From: Thermogemmatispora sp042408735
Lineage (GTDB): Bacteria; Chloroflexota; Ktedonobacteria; Ktedonobacterales; Ktedonobacteraceae
Direction: 5' to 3'
NCBI RefSeq assembly: GCF_042408735.1
Contig: NZ_JBHOQV010000153.1
Coordinates: forward strand, 45,898 to 109,897
DNA length: 64,000 nucleotides
Translations under genes and position numbers: made by a program
The notes under the pieces: generated by a model
Databases searched by the model: none
What the model was told of the DNA's origin: nothing
The model's input: the letters and a program-made list of their open reading frames with translations, nothing else
Shown: one piece after another, positions 8,531 through 17,118 of the stretch
Position numbering within the stretch: the stretch's first letter is position 1
How the letters are laid out: the number at the start of each line of letters is the position of its first letter

Positions 8531-8623
8531 TAACCCTAGACGACATAGCACATTTTTGTAGTGTATGTCCATATATATTTGCAATAGATGAAAAATACTG
8601 GGCTGGAGAAAGCGGGGAAGGTA

Positions 8624-10978
8624 ATGCTACGAGAGGGTACGCAGCTAGCCCAGGGTCGCTACCGCCTGGTGCGCTCACTGGGCAGCGGGAGCCTGGGCGA
8701 AGTCTACCTGGCTGACGATCTCCACATGCGGCGCCGGGTAGCCATCAAAATTATGACAGCCGAAGCCACAACCGGTGTCGAGGCCACAGCGGCCTCGCAG
8801 GCGAGACGATATATCGAACGCGAGTTGAAGGCCATTGCCCGGCTGGATCATCCTCACATTCTAGATCTCTACGATTACGGTGAGGAGCTATGGCAGCGCC
8901 TGTTGCTGCTCTACATGGTCATGCCCTATCGGCCCGAAGGCTCGCTGGCGGGCTGGCTGCGCCTGCGTTCACAGCTTGGGCCTTTAAGTCCCCGGGAAGT
9001 CAGCGATCTGATCAGCCAGGCTGCCGATGCTCTGCAGCACGCGCACGATCATCAGATCGTTCATCGCAACGTCAAGCCCTCCAATCTGCTGATACAGCTT
9101 CATCCCAGGCAGCCGCGGCGTCTTCATCTTCTGCTGAGCGACTTCAGCATTGCTCGCATTGCAGAGGCCAGCTTGACCACGGGCCAGATTATTCGCGGGA
9201 CACCGACCTATATGGCCCCCGAGCAGTGGGAAGGCCAGCCGACCTGTGCCACCGATCAATATGCGCTGGCCATCATGGCCTACGAGATGCTCACTGGCCA
9301 GCCCCCTTTTCAGGGGGGGCCAGGACCCCTGATGTACCAGCACCTGCAGAAGGCGCCACCGCCACCGAGCAGCCAGAATCCGGCCCTCTCGCCGGCCATC
9401 GATCGCGTTCTGCTGCAAGCCCTGGCCAAGCGTCCCGAGGAGCGCTTTGGCTCGGTGGCGGCCTTTGCCAGCGCTCTGGAGGAGGCTGTTGCCGGCGGTG
9501 CGCCGCTGGCGGAGTTGGAGAAGGGAGGAGAGAGCGAGGCCGGGTGGCTGGACGAGAGCGGCCTGATCGAGGTGCGCCTCGCCATTAGCCGGAGCGAAGC
9601 CCGACAGGGAACGCGCCGACGGCTGAATATAGCGGGCGAGGAAGTTGAGGTTGAGATCGGGCCAGGAGTGGTCGATGGGCAGACCCTGCGGGTGGCGGGC
9701 TGGCAGCGCCAGGGAACGGGCGCGTCGGCCTCGGCCCCAGCCGAGGCGGAGGAGGCTTTGCCGGACCTCTTATTGAAACTTGATGTGGTGCCAGACGAGC
9801 TGCTGACCAGTCTCCCAGGAGGTAGCGGCCCAGGCCCGGCCATGCCAGTCAGCGTGACGGCCGGCGTCCCAGCAGTATCCGGCGCCTTTGATGTTCCTCA
9901 ACTGCCTTTCCCGTCATCTTCGCCGTTTGTGCCGCAGGCGCCCTGGCCTTCCTGGCCAGGAAGGAGTGAGTCGGGACAGGCAGTGCCTGTCAGTGGCACC
10001 GGGACCTTTCCCCTCGTCTCTTCCCTGGGGCAGGAGCCTGTTGTTCGTACGGCGCGGCCTCAGCATCTGCCAGGTTCGACAGGCCACTATCAGGCTGCCT
10101 CCGAAGCGCCAGCCGCGCCTGCTCCTACGAAAACGGGTCCCCTGCCGGTCTCTCCCCCAAGCGGTCAGGGGACAACGGAACTGCGGCGCCTGGTTCGCCC
10201 GCGGCGACGCAGCGCGGTCCAGGTTGTGACTGTGCTGGTAGTCCTCGTCCTGCTCTTTGCCAGCAGCGGCCTTCTGGCCTACTTTCTGGTGACAAGCCAG
10301 CCTGCCTTTCTCCGCAGCGGTAGCCAGAGCGGGAGATCCTGGGAGAAGGTAACTACAGCCAGGGCGGCACAGGGGCCGGTGACAGAAAACCAGATGGAGG
10401 CTCGGGCTGGCACTACCCCACAGAGCGCCCAGCCGGCGGCCACGGCCACGGTGCGCGCTCTACAAGGGGCCACGGCCACGGTTCAGGCCCAAGAGCGCGC
10501 CCAGGCCCAGGCAACGGCCGCTGCTCAGGCCCAGGCGCGAGCGCAACTGGCCGCCACCGCCAGTGCCCAGGCCGCGCCGCCCTTGCTGGTGGCCGACAGG
10601 GTAAGTTTGCAGGCCCACCCTGGGACCAGCAGCAGCGACTGTCTTTACGCCTTGCCGGCAGTAGATAGCAGCGGCTACCCCGGCTGGTCCTGTAGCCTGA
10701 CGCTCAGCAGTCGGGGGTCAGCCCAGCAAAACCTGGCCTGGTCCACAAGCATTGCTGGCCCCGGCGGCAACGGCAGTCTCTGGCCGGTTCCGGCGGGCGA
10801 AGGCGGTCGCAGCGATATCTATCTGCTCCCGGCCAGTGGGCAGATTCGTCCCCAGGGAATGCAGCAGGTGCGCGTCATCGTGCGTGACTTCTCCCAAGGC
10901 ACAGGTTGTCCCAGCAGCTACCTCTTGCGCTTCAGCGGACCGAGCAACTACGTCGATGTGCTCTGGAGCTGCTCCTGA
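8624..10978 (+). CDS. Membrane Ser/Thr kinase-like protein with altered catalytic loop and DnaJ-like segment
   Basis: 784 residues from ATG 8624, which has a GGGGAAGG ribosome site; in-frame ATG 8588 has none. Residues ~10-290 are a Hanks-type kinase domain: glycine loop GSGSLGEV, VAIK with Lys42, GTPTYMAPEQ activation segment. The catalytic HRD is HRN (Asn149 instead of Asp) and DFG is DFS, so phosphotransfer is probably impaired. Residues ~313-395 resemble a DnaJ C-terminal domain (EVRLAISRSEARQG ... VEIGPGVVDGQTLRVAG ... DLLLKLDVVPDEL). A Pro/Ser-rich linker leads to one transmembrane helix near 535-560, then an Ala/Gln/Thr-rich stalk and a secreted beta-rich, Cys-containing domain. The likely topology is cytoplasmic kinase outwards to an external sensor. 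The ligand is unknown. Confidence 0.9.
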   Translation: MLREGTQLAQGRYRLVRSLGSGSLGEVYLADDLHMRRRVAIKIMTAEATTGVEATAASQARRYIERELKAIARLDHPHILDLYDYGEELWQRLLLLYMVMPYRPEGSLAGWLRLRSQLGPLSPREVSDLISQAADALQHAHDHQIVHRNVKPSNLLIQLHPRQPRRLHLLLSDFSIARIAEASLTTGQIIRGTPTYMAPEQWEGQPTCATDQYALAIMAYEMLTGQPPFQGGPGPLMYQHLQKAPPPPSSQNPALSPAIDRVLLQALAKRPEERFGSVAAFASALEEAVAGGAPLAELEKGGESEAGWLDESGLIEVRLAISRSEARQGTRRRLNIAGEEVEVEIGPGVVDGQTLRVAGWQRQGTGASASAPAEAEEALPDLLLKLDVVPDELLTSLPGGSGPGPAMPVSVTAGVPAVSGAFDVPQLPFPSSSPFVPQAPWPSWPGRSESGQAVPVSGTGTFPLVSSLGQEPVVRTARPQHLPGSTGHYQAASEAPAAPAPTKTGPLPVSPPSGQGTTELRRLVRPRRRSAVQVVTVLVVLVLLFASSGLLAYFLVTSQPAFLRSGSQSGRSWEKVTTARAAQGPVTENQMEARAGTTPQSAQPAATATVRALQGATATVQAQERAQAQATAAAQAQARAQLAATASAQAAPPLLVADRVSLQAHPGTSSSDCLYALPAVDSSGYPGWSCSLTLSSRGSAQQNLAWSTSIAGPGGNGSLWPVPAGEGGRSDIYLLPASGQIRPQGMQQVRVIVRDFSQGTGCPSSYLLRFSGPSNYVDVLWSCS

Positions 10979-11008
10979 CCAGCCGGCCTGGACCCAGGCT
11001 CAGAAAAG

Positions 11009-11025
11009 ATCGGCAGACTGCCGAT
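11009..11025. repeat. Short hairpin after the kinase gene
   Basis: ATCGGCA gac TGCCGAT, a 7-bp perfect stem with a 3-nt loop, 30 bp after the kinase stop. No T-run follows, so a terminator role is uncertain. Confidence 0.4.
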
Positions 11026-11143
11026 AGATTGACCTCTTCGCCCGCAGCTCCGCTTGGCGGCGACCGCAGCCTGGGACCTGGATTCAGGAAGCGGTCTCCT
11101 CCTGGCCGCGGTTGCCGCCAGCCTGGTCGCCGCCCTGCGACCC

Positions 11144-11173
11144 TTGACAGTATACGTATACATATGTTATCCT
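11144..11173 (+). promoter_or_regulatory. Promoter of the EXLDI gene
   Basis: TTGACA at 11144-11149, 18 bp, TATCCT at 11168-11173. The spacer begins with the first palindrome. Predicted transcription starts near 11180, giving a ~160-nt leader. Confidence 0.65.
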
Positions 11174-11201
11174 TTCCCCGGCGCTGACGGTATACATATA
11201 C
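11150..11201. promoter_or_regulatory. Twin palindromic operator candidate
   Basis: GTATACGTATAC at 11150-11161 is a perfect 12-bp palindrome in the promoter spacer. GTATACATATAC at 11190-11201, just after the predicted transcription start, differs by one base. The two are 40 bp apart, close to four DNA turns. A third palindrome, CCATATATGG, lies at 11206-11215. The AT-rich block stands out from its GC-rich surroundings. Confidence 0.65.
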
Positions 11202-11341
11202 GTAGCCATATATGGATAATCTGCCCTGGGAACCTGCCGAGGGGGAGCGGGGCGGGACTGTGTGACAAGGCTGGAGATGAGCGCTCCTGGTGCCTCGTCG
11301 GAAGAGAGGGCACTGGGAAGCGCGGACGGGAGGTACCGAGA

Positions 11342-11863
11342 TTGCCCAATCGCACCATCTATGTAGCAGATGCCGATCTGCCGATCTTTGAGAAAGCTCA
11401 GCAACTGGCGGGTGGCAACCTTTCGGCTACTATCGCGGCAGCTCTGCGCCGTTTTGTGGAACGAGAGGAGGCGAGGCGTGCCGGCTTTGAGGAAATCACC
11501 GTCAGGGTGGGGAAGGTCGCCCGTGTCTATAAACGTTTCTGGGGGCGTCTGCTGGCCCGCGGCCTGACCCGCCAGCCAGAGAGGGGGCGCGAGATTAGCT
11601 ATCGTGTCTATCAGACCCGCAAAGGGAAGTTCGCTGTCTACATCCGCGAAGGGCCTGACTGGAGTGACTGGCGTGCCTGGTCACGGCAGTCCTGGCTCTC
11701 TCGCCAGTGGGCCTGCTGGCCTCAGGATTACGACTATCGGCTGGAGATCTACGACTCGTTAGAGGATCTGTGCGGCCACGTGCCGCCGGAACTCTATGAG
11801 GCCGTCTGTCAGGTGGTCAAAGCCGATCACGAGGAGGACGGGATAGAGTTTCTGGACATCTAG
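11342..11863 (+). CDS. EXLDI family protein with ribbon-helix-helix-like N-terminus
   Basis: 173-residue protein of the EXLDI family, named for its C-terminal Glu-x-Leu-Asp-Ile motif; here it ends EFLDI. The frame is open upstream, but TTG 11342 has GGGAGG eight bases before it and begins exactly at the conserved (M)PNRTIYVADADLPIF. Residues 3-40 look like a ribbon-helix-helix fold: strand NRTIYV, helix DLPIFEKAQQLA, then NLSATIAAALRRFVE, as in CopG/Arc-type repressors. This is my inference. The middle (FRVYQTRKGKFAVYI-like and WSRQSWLSRQWACWPQDY) is aromatic-rich. It could bind the twin palindromes of its own promoter. A DrrAB-like exporter follows 300 bp downstream on the same strand. No molecular function is established for the family to my knowledge. 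Confidence 0.8.
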   Translation: MPNRTIYVADADLPIFEKAQQLAGGNLSATIAAALRRFVEREEARRAGFEEITVRVGKVARVYKRFWGRLLARGLTRQPERGREISYRVYQTRKGKFAVYIREGPDWSDWRAWSRQSWLSRQWACWPQDYDYRLEIYDSLEDLCGHVPPELYEAVCQVVKADHEEDGIEFLDI

Positions 11864-12084
11864 CGGCGGACGATCTGCCGGCTCTTTGAGGGTTGGACCG
11901 AGGGGTGGGTCGAGGGGTGGCTGCCTGCTGGCCTGCCTGTGGCGCTGGCTGACGAAGACCTGCTGAGGGTGGGCGACCGCTGTACCTGCTCTGGGCAGCG
12001 ACGAGACAGGGCCAGGAAGAGGGAGAGCCTGCCCTCTTTCCTTACAAGGTGGTCGACCGCTTTTACTATCGAGTGGATAACCGG

Positions 12085-12113
12085 TTGTCGTAATGCAGGA
12101 GCAAGGGTATCAG
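12085..12113 (+). promoter_or_regulatory. Candidate promoter of the ABC exporter
   Basis: TTGTCG (12085-12090), 17 bp, TATCAG (12108-12113), four of six matches in each hexamer, 50 bp before the exporter start. The rest of the 300-bp gap after the EXLDI gene shows no gene. Confidence 0.4.
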
Positions 12114-12163
12114 TCTGCCCAACTGTTGCTCATGTAGCAAGAGCGATATAGCAAGAGGAGGAT

Positions 12164-13228
12164 ATGAATAATCTCGATCTGGAGCAAAAAAGCGAGCAGC
12201 CAGCGGAGGTCAAAGAGGAGCTGGCGATCGAGGTCCGCGATCTGGTCAAGCGCTATCCGCGGAGCAAGGTCAACGCCGTCGATGGCATTTCCTTCAGCGT
12301 CCGGCGTGGGGAAATCTTCGGCCTGCTGGGTCCCAATGGTGCCGGCAAGACCACGACCATCGGCATCCTCACAACCAGCGTCCTGCCCACCAGCGGCACG
12401 GTGCGCATCATGGGCATCGATCTGGTGCGAGACCCCATCGGCGTCAAGCAACGCATCTCGGTGGTTCCCCAGCGCAGCAATCTCGATCAGAGCCTGCGCG
12501 CCCGCGAGATTCTTACCTTTCACGCCGCTTATCATGGCATTCCGCGCGCGGAACGCGAAGCGCGGGCTGAGGCTCTGCTCAAGGAGCTGGGCTTAGAGGG
12601 TCGTGGTCGCGAAAAGATCAGGCGCTACTCTGGGGGCATGGCTCAGCGGCTGATGTTAGCGCGCGCCCTGATGCACTCGCCGGATGTGCTCTTCCTTGAT
12701 GAGCCGACCAATAGCCTCGATCCACAATCGCGGCTCTTCCTGTGGGACCGCATTCGGGCGATGCATGAGCGTGGAGTGACGATTCTTCTGACGACCCACG
12801 ATATGGAGGAGGCAGAGCAGCTCTGCGAGCGCATTGCCATTATGGATCACGGCCGTATCCTGGTGCTCGATACCCCGGAGAACCTGAAGAAGCTGGTGCC
12901 GAGTGGCACGCGCCTGGAACTGCGCGTGCGCATCCCCCAGGAGGCAACGGTCTCCTCCGGAGATGGAGCCGCCTCCGCTGATGGTCTGCGCGCTCTTTTA
13001 GCACGTCTGCCCGGAACTCCGCACGTCGAGGAGCTGGCCGCCGACGACAGCCAGAGCGAGCAGGGAACGCGGACCTTCCGCCTCTATGGCGAGGAAGCGG
13101 GCGAGTTGGCTGCCGAAGCCATGCGCATCGTTAGCACCCGTGGCGCCGAGCTGCGCGACCTCCATGTGGCCCGCCCAAGCCTGGAAGATGTCTTCATCCA
13201 TCTGACAGGAAGGAATTTACGTGCATGA
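12164..13228 (+). CDS. ABC exporter ATP-binding protein (DrrA-like)
   Basis: 354-residue ATPase of a drug/lipid-type ABC-2 exporter. Walker A GPNGAGKTTT is at about residue 60, the Q-loop VPQRSN follows, the ABC signature is YSGGMAQRL, and Walker B is DVLFLDEPTNSLD, then the H-loop TTHDMEEAEQL. After ~residue 235 comes the extra domain typical of DrrA-type subunits (LVPSGTRLELRVRIP ... ARPSLEDVFIHLTGRNLR). ATG 12164 has an AGAGGAGG ribosome site. It overlaps the permease start by four bases (ATGA), so the two are translationally coupled. The EXLDI gene upstream may regulate it; the substrate is unknown. Confidence 0.92.
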   Translation: MNNLDLEQKSEQPAEVKEELAIEVRDLVKRYPRSKVNAVDGISFSVRRGEIFGLLGPNGAGKTTTIGILTTSVLPTSGTVRIMGIDLVRDPIGVKQRISVVPQRSNLDQSLRAREILTFHAAYHGIPRAEREARAEALLKELGLEGRGREKIRRYSGGMAQRLMLARALMHSPDVLFLDEPTNSLDPQSRLFLWDRIRAMHERGVTILLTTHDMEEAEQLCERIAIMDHGRILVLDTPENLKKLVPSGTRLELRVRIPQEATVSSGDGAASADGLRALLARLPGTPHVEELAADDSQSEQGTRTFRLYGEEAGELAAEAMRIVSTRGAELRDLHVARPSLEDVFIHLTGRNLRA

Positions 13229-14088
13229 GCATCAATACATCTATAGATACAATTTTTCTTGAGAAAGACGAGGGCAGGAGAGGCACGCGCAGCCGGCTGG
13301 CAACGATTCTCGTGGCCTTCCTGGCCATCTTCCGCCGCGACCTGGTGGTTATCGGGCGCGAGTTCATCCCTTTTCTGATCCAGGTGCTGCTTCAGCCCCT
13401 GTTCTTTCTCTTCATCTTTGGCAAGGTCCTCCCTTCGATCGGGGCCGCTCAGCAGAGCTACGCCTCGCTGCTCTTGCCGGGCATCGTCGGCCTCACCGTG
13501 GTCACGACGGCCCTGCAGGGGGTGACCCTGCCCCTGGTGCTTGATCTGGGCTTTGGGCGCGAGATCGATGATCGCCTATTGGCCCCCCTGCCAGTGAGCA
13601 TGGTGGCGCTCGAAAAAATCCTTTTTGCTGCCTTCCGCGGCCTGATTGCTGGGGCCATCATCTTCCCTCTGGCCTATTGGGTACTGGGGAGCAATTACAA
13701 CGTGCGCACCGATGCGATCGGCGTCATCATCGGTATCATGGTCCTTACGGCTCTGGCTGGAGCCACGCTTGGCTTGACCATCGGTACGCTGGTGAAGCCT
13801 GAGCAGATCGGTCTGATGTTTGCCCTGATCTTTACCCCGCTCATCTTCACGGGCTGCACATATTATCCCTGGAGTCAACTGGATGGCATCCGCTGGTTCC
13901 AGGTGATCACGCTCTTCAATCCTTTGACCTATGCCTGCGAGGGTTTGCGCTACGCAATGGTTCCTCCCATCCACGGCTATAGCCTGCCTACCCTGGGAAT
14001 AGGCTGGGTACTGCTGGGCCTGGGCGTGACCTTCGTCGGCTTCCTCGGCCTGGGGATCTATACCTTCCGCCGCGCCGTGGTCAGCTAA
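13225..14088 (+). CDS. ABC-2 type exporter permease (DrrB-like)
   Basis: 287-residue ABC-2 integral membrane protein with about six transmembrane helices: after a ~35-residue cytoplasmic lead come FIPFLIQVLLQPLFFLFIFG, a GIVGLTVVTTAL segment, GLIAGAIIFPLAYWVLG, VIIGIMVLTALAGATLGLTIG, LIFTPLIFTGCTYYPW and a last helix VLLGLGVTFVGFLGLGIYTF before the Arg-rich end. The YYPWSQL and LTYACEGLRYAM segments are typical of DrrB/NodJ-like exporters. It overlaps the ATPase gene by four bases and is followed by a strong intrinsic terminator, so the two-gene exporter operon ends here. Confidence 0.92.
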   Translation: MSINTSIDTIFLEKDEGRRGTRSRLATILVAFLAIFRRDLVVIGREFIPFLIQVLLQPLFFLFIFGKVLPSIGAAQQSYASLLLPGIVGLTVVTTALQGVTLPLVLDLGFGREIDDRLLAPLPVSMVALEKILFAAFRGLIAGAIIFPLAYWVLGSNYNVRTDAIGVIIGIMVLTALAGATLGLTIGTLVKPEQIGLMFALIFTPLIFTGCTYYPWSQLDGIRWFQVITLFNPLTYACEGLRYAMVPPIHGYSLPTLGIGWVLLGLGVTFVGFLGLGIYTFRRAVVS

Positions 14089-14150
14089 GCCAGCCCCAGT
14101 CGTCTTGCCTGGACAAACCTGGCAGGAATGACTGCCTCCAGGAAGCTGAC

Positions 14151-14204
14151 AGCCTGCCCCCGTTGATAGGCCAGCACGGTTCAACGGGCGGCAGGCTGGC
14201 TTTT
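14151..14204 (+). terminator. Intrinsic terminator of the exporter operon
   Basis: Arms AGCCTGCCCCCGTTGA (14151-14166) and TCAACGGGCGGCAGGCT (14181-14197) pair over 16 bp with one bulged C, loop 14 nt, followed by GGCTTTT. It lies 60 bp after the permease stop. Confidence 0.85.
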
Positions 14205-14306
14205 CTCCTGCCCGGCTGCTACCAGCAGGCCAGGAGGCGGGCGAACGGACGAGCGAGTGAGGAGACCGCTCTCAGTCGAGGAGCATGTAAGCCAACCTGC
14301 AAAAAC

Positions 14307-14336
14307 TTGACGCACTCCCGCTATCTCTGCTACACT
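14307..14336 (+). promoter_or_regulatory. Promoter of the PAS histidine kinase
   Basis: TTGACG (14307-14312), 18 bp, TACACT (14331-14336), about 120 nt before the start codon. The leader is AT-rich (around 14350-14400), in contrast to the surroundings. Confidence 0.65.
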
Positions 14337-14462
14337 TAGACTGCTGCCACAAAACATATTGATATATCAATTATGAGAAAATTTCCTATATTGATTGAAC
14401 TTCCCCGTAAGCATCTCTGAGCCAGAAGCGGGAACGGCGATCAAGAGAAGAGCAGGAGCGCC

Positions 14463-16763
14463 ATGAGTACATTCCCAGAACTGCCACCGGCTCCCTCTGG
14501 GGAAGAACTTTCTCCGCTGCCGGACGAAGCTGCCGGTATTGAAGAGCGCCTTCGGCGCAGTGAGGAGCGCTACCGTTCGCTGGTAGCGGCCACAGCGCAA
14601 ATTGTCTGGGTCGCCAACGCCCAGGGGCTAGTTGAAGAGGACTCGCCATCCTGGCGAGCCTACACGGGGCAGAGCTTTGAAGAGGTGCGGGGGTTAGGCT
14701 GGCTGGAGGCTGTTCACCCCGATGATCGGCCGGGAACGCTGCACGTCTGGTCGCAGGCCCTGGCCAGCGGCGGTTTCTACGAGATCGAGTATCGCATTCG
14801 CCGCTATGACGGCGTCTATCGCACCTTCTGGGTCCGCGGCGTTCCGGTTCGCGAAGCCGATGGTCGTATTCGCGAGTGGGTTGGCACCTGCACGGATATC
14901 ACCGATCGCAAGCGGCTTGAAGACGAGCTAGTCCAGACGGCCTATGAGGCGACGCTGCGCGCCAATCAGCTCGAGGCGACCTTTGAGGCCATGACCGATG
15001 CGGTCTTTATCTTTGACTGCGATGGGCGGATTCTGAGCGTCAATGCTGCTGCCCGTCGCCTCCTCCACTGGCTGGCGCCGCTCCCGGAGAGAGAGATGAC
15101 CGTTGATGACTACCTCGCTCAGCTGAATCTGCGCGATGCCAATGGGCAACCTCTGGCGCACGAGCAGTGGCCATCGCGGCGCCTCCTCCGAGGTGAGGTG
15201 CTGGCCGATGCCCCCCTGAGCGACCTGCTTGTCTGTCTGCCCAACGGTTGCGAGAGGCGCATCAGCGTGAGCGGCTCGCCGGTGCGCGACGATCGTGGCT
15301 GTGTAATCGGGGCGGTGGCCATCGGACGTGATGTGACCGAGCGCTATCTGCTGGAGCGCCGCACCCATGAGGCTCTCGAAGCCCTGCTGGCACTGGCCGA
15401 GGCCCTGGTAGAGATCCCGCGCGATTTGACTGGCCCTCAGCGTCAGCCGGCCAGTTCCCCGTCTCCCGCAACAGAGGTCTCCTGTGGAGAACAGCGGCAT
15501 GAAATTACTCATCGTCTGGCGCGCCTGATCTGTCAGGTCCTGAACTGCCGCCAGGTTTCGATTGTGCATCTGCGGGCAGAGAACGAGGTGTTGCAATTGC
15601 TGGCTCACGCCGGCGATGAGGCCGCTGGCGAGCACTGGCAGAGGTGGCTGCCTGTGGATCGTCCGCTCGAGCCTCAGCTGAGCCGCTGTTTTCCGGCCGA
15701 GGCGGTCGCGGCCCTCCGGGCTGACCGTCTGTTGGGTCAACGTGGTCACGACGGCAGCGTGATGCCGCTCCTGGCGGGCAAGCGCTATACGGCGGTCATC
15801 GCCCCGATGCTCATCGATCAGCAGCTCATTGGCCTGATTCGCATTGAGCATGCCGAACGTGAGCACGACTATAGCGTCGAGGAGATGGCTCTCATTAAAG
15901 CTGTGGCCCGTCTGGCAGCTCTGGTGACCGAGCACGAGCGCCTCTTGCACGAGCGCGCGGAGGCCCGCGCCAATGAGCTGGCTCTACGCGAAAGCAATCG
16001 GCGCATGGACGAATTCCTCAGCATTGCCAGCCACGAACTCAGGACCCCGCTCACCACCATCAAGGGCAATGTTCAGCTCGCCCGGCGCCATCTGCAGCGT
16101 CTGCCTCTCAGCGATGAGCAGCGCCAGAAGCTGGCCATTGTCCAGGAGCTGCTGGAGCGAACGGATCGCCAGACTGGTCTTCTCACACGCCTGGTGCGCG
16201 ATTTGCTCGAATCCTCACGCGCTCAGGCCGATCGCCTCGTCTTGCAGCGTCGACCGGAGAACCTGGTGGCCATTGTGCGGCAGACGGTGAGCGATTTGCA
16301 GTCGACGGCGGCTCACAGGCGCATCCGCTTGCTGATGGCCGGCCAGGAGCTAACGCAGGAGTGTGAGCCGGCCCCCATTGTGGTTCTCGCCGATGCAGAA
16401 AGCATTGGCCTGGTGGTCACCAATTATCTCACCAACGCCATCAAATATTCGCCGCGCGAAAGCCCGATCGAGGTCTTGATCGAACGCGAGGAGCGGCAGG
16501 CTCGCGTTTCTGTAAGCGATCAAGGGCCGGGTCTGCCGCCTGCCGAGCAACAACGCATCTGGGAGCGCTTCTATCGCGTTCCTGGCATTCAGGCCCAGGG
16601 CAGCGCCAGCCCCGGTCTTGGCCTGGGCCTTCACATCTGCAAGACTATCATTGAGCGTCACGAGGGGACTGTTGGGGTCATCAGTCAGCCCGGAGCTGGC
16701 TCAACCTTCTGGTTTACCTTACCCCTCCTCATGGATTCTGACCAAGGCTCAGGGGACGGCTAA
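14463..16763 (+). CDS. PAS-PAS-GAF hybrid sensor histidine kinase (soluble)
   Basis: 766-residue histidine kinase without membrane segments, so it senses a cytoplasmic signal. Residues ~35-155 are a PAS domain with PAC tail (EYRIRRYDGVYRTFWVRGVPV ... GTCTDITDRKRLE, here in short excerpts), residues ~165-300 a second PAS, and ~305-500 a GAF-like domain with AVIAPMLIDQQLIGLIRIE. The dimerisation domain has the phosphoacceptor His in SIASHELRTPLTTIKGN, followed by the ATPase domain: N-box TNYLTNAIKYSP, G1 SDQGPGLPP and G2 GLGLGLHICKTIIERH. ATG 14463 has AGGAG six bases upstream. No response regulator is adjacent; a NarL-type regulator lies 43 kb away but linkage is not implied. Confidence 0.93.
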   Translation: MSTFPELPPAPSGEELSPLPDEAAGIEERLRRSEERYRSLVAATAQIVWVANAQGLVEEDSPSWRAYTGQSFEEVRGLGWLEAVHPDDRPGTLHVWSQALASGGFYEIEYRIRRYDGVYRTFWVRGVPVREADGRIREWVGTCTDITDRKRLEDELVQTAYEATLRANQLEATFEAMTDAVFIFDCDGRILSVNAAARRLLHWLAPLPEREMTVDDYLAQLNLRDANGQPLAHEQWPSRRLLRGEVLADAPLSDLLVCLPNGCERRISVSGSPVRDDRGCVIGAVAIGRDVTERYLLERRTHEALEALLALAEALVEIPRDLTGPQRQPASSPSPATEVSCGEQRHEITHRLARLICQVLNCRQVSIVHLRAENEVLQLLAHAGDEAAGEHWQRWLPVDRPLEPQLSRCFPAEAVAALRADRLLGQRGHDGSVMPLLAGKRYTAVIAPMLIDQQLIGLIRIEHAEREHDYSVEEMALIKAVARLAALVTEHERLLHERAEARANELALRESNRRMDEFLSIASHELRTPLTTIKGNVQLARRHLQRLPLSDEQRQKLAIVQELLERTDRQTGLLTRLVRDLLESSRAQADRLVLQRRPENLVAIVRQTVSDLQSTAAHRRIRLLMAGQELTQECEPAPIVVLADAESIGLVVTNYLTNAIKYSPRESPIEVLIEREERQARVSVSDQGPGLPPAEQQRIWERFYRVPGIQAQGSASPGLGLGLHICKTIIERHEGTVGVISQPGAGSTFWFTLPLLMDSDQGSGDG

Positions 16764-16849
16764 GGGGCCAGGTCCCCTTGCCTGTCGATTGGCCTTCCGG
16801 TGCGGCCTGGGAGGCCTGGTCCAACCCTTTCACCTGTCTGCCTGAATGC

Positions 16850-16878
16850 TTGACAGAAACGGCTCCGTTTTCTAAGCT
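16850..16878 (+). promoter_or_regulatory. Promoter with palindromic spacer upstream of the TPR-like gene
   Basis: TTGACA (16850-16855), 17 bp, TAAGCT (16873-16878). The spacer holds an inverted repeat AAACGG-CT-CCGTTT (16857-16870), an operator candidate. The leader to the next start is about 235 nt; no other gene is visible in 16764-17118. Confidence 0.5.
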
Positions 16879-17118
16879 AAAAGTGTCAGCCAGATCAACC
16901 CATCGCTCATCGTCTCTCGCAGTAGCTCATCAACCGATTTGCCCCTGTCGTCCGCCGCTGACTTGTCTGTAGCTGCTGCCCTGCTCCTCAGGGAGCGGGG
17001 TAGCCCGAGCCGAGGACTCTGTCGGCGGCTCTGATGGACGAGCATCTCATACGAGATCTGGAACGAGCCGATTGTTCCTGTAAGGACGAAATCATCCAGC
17101 AGGGGGCTGAGTTCTGGT

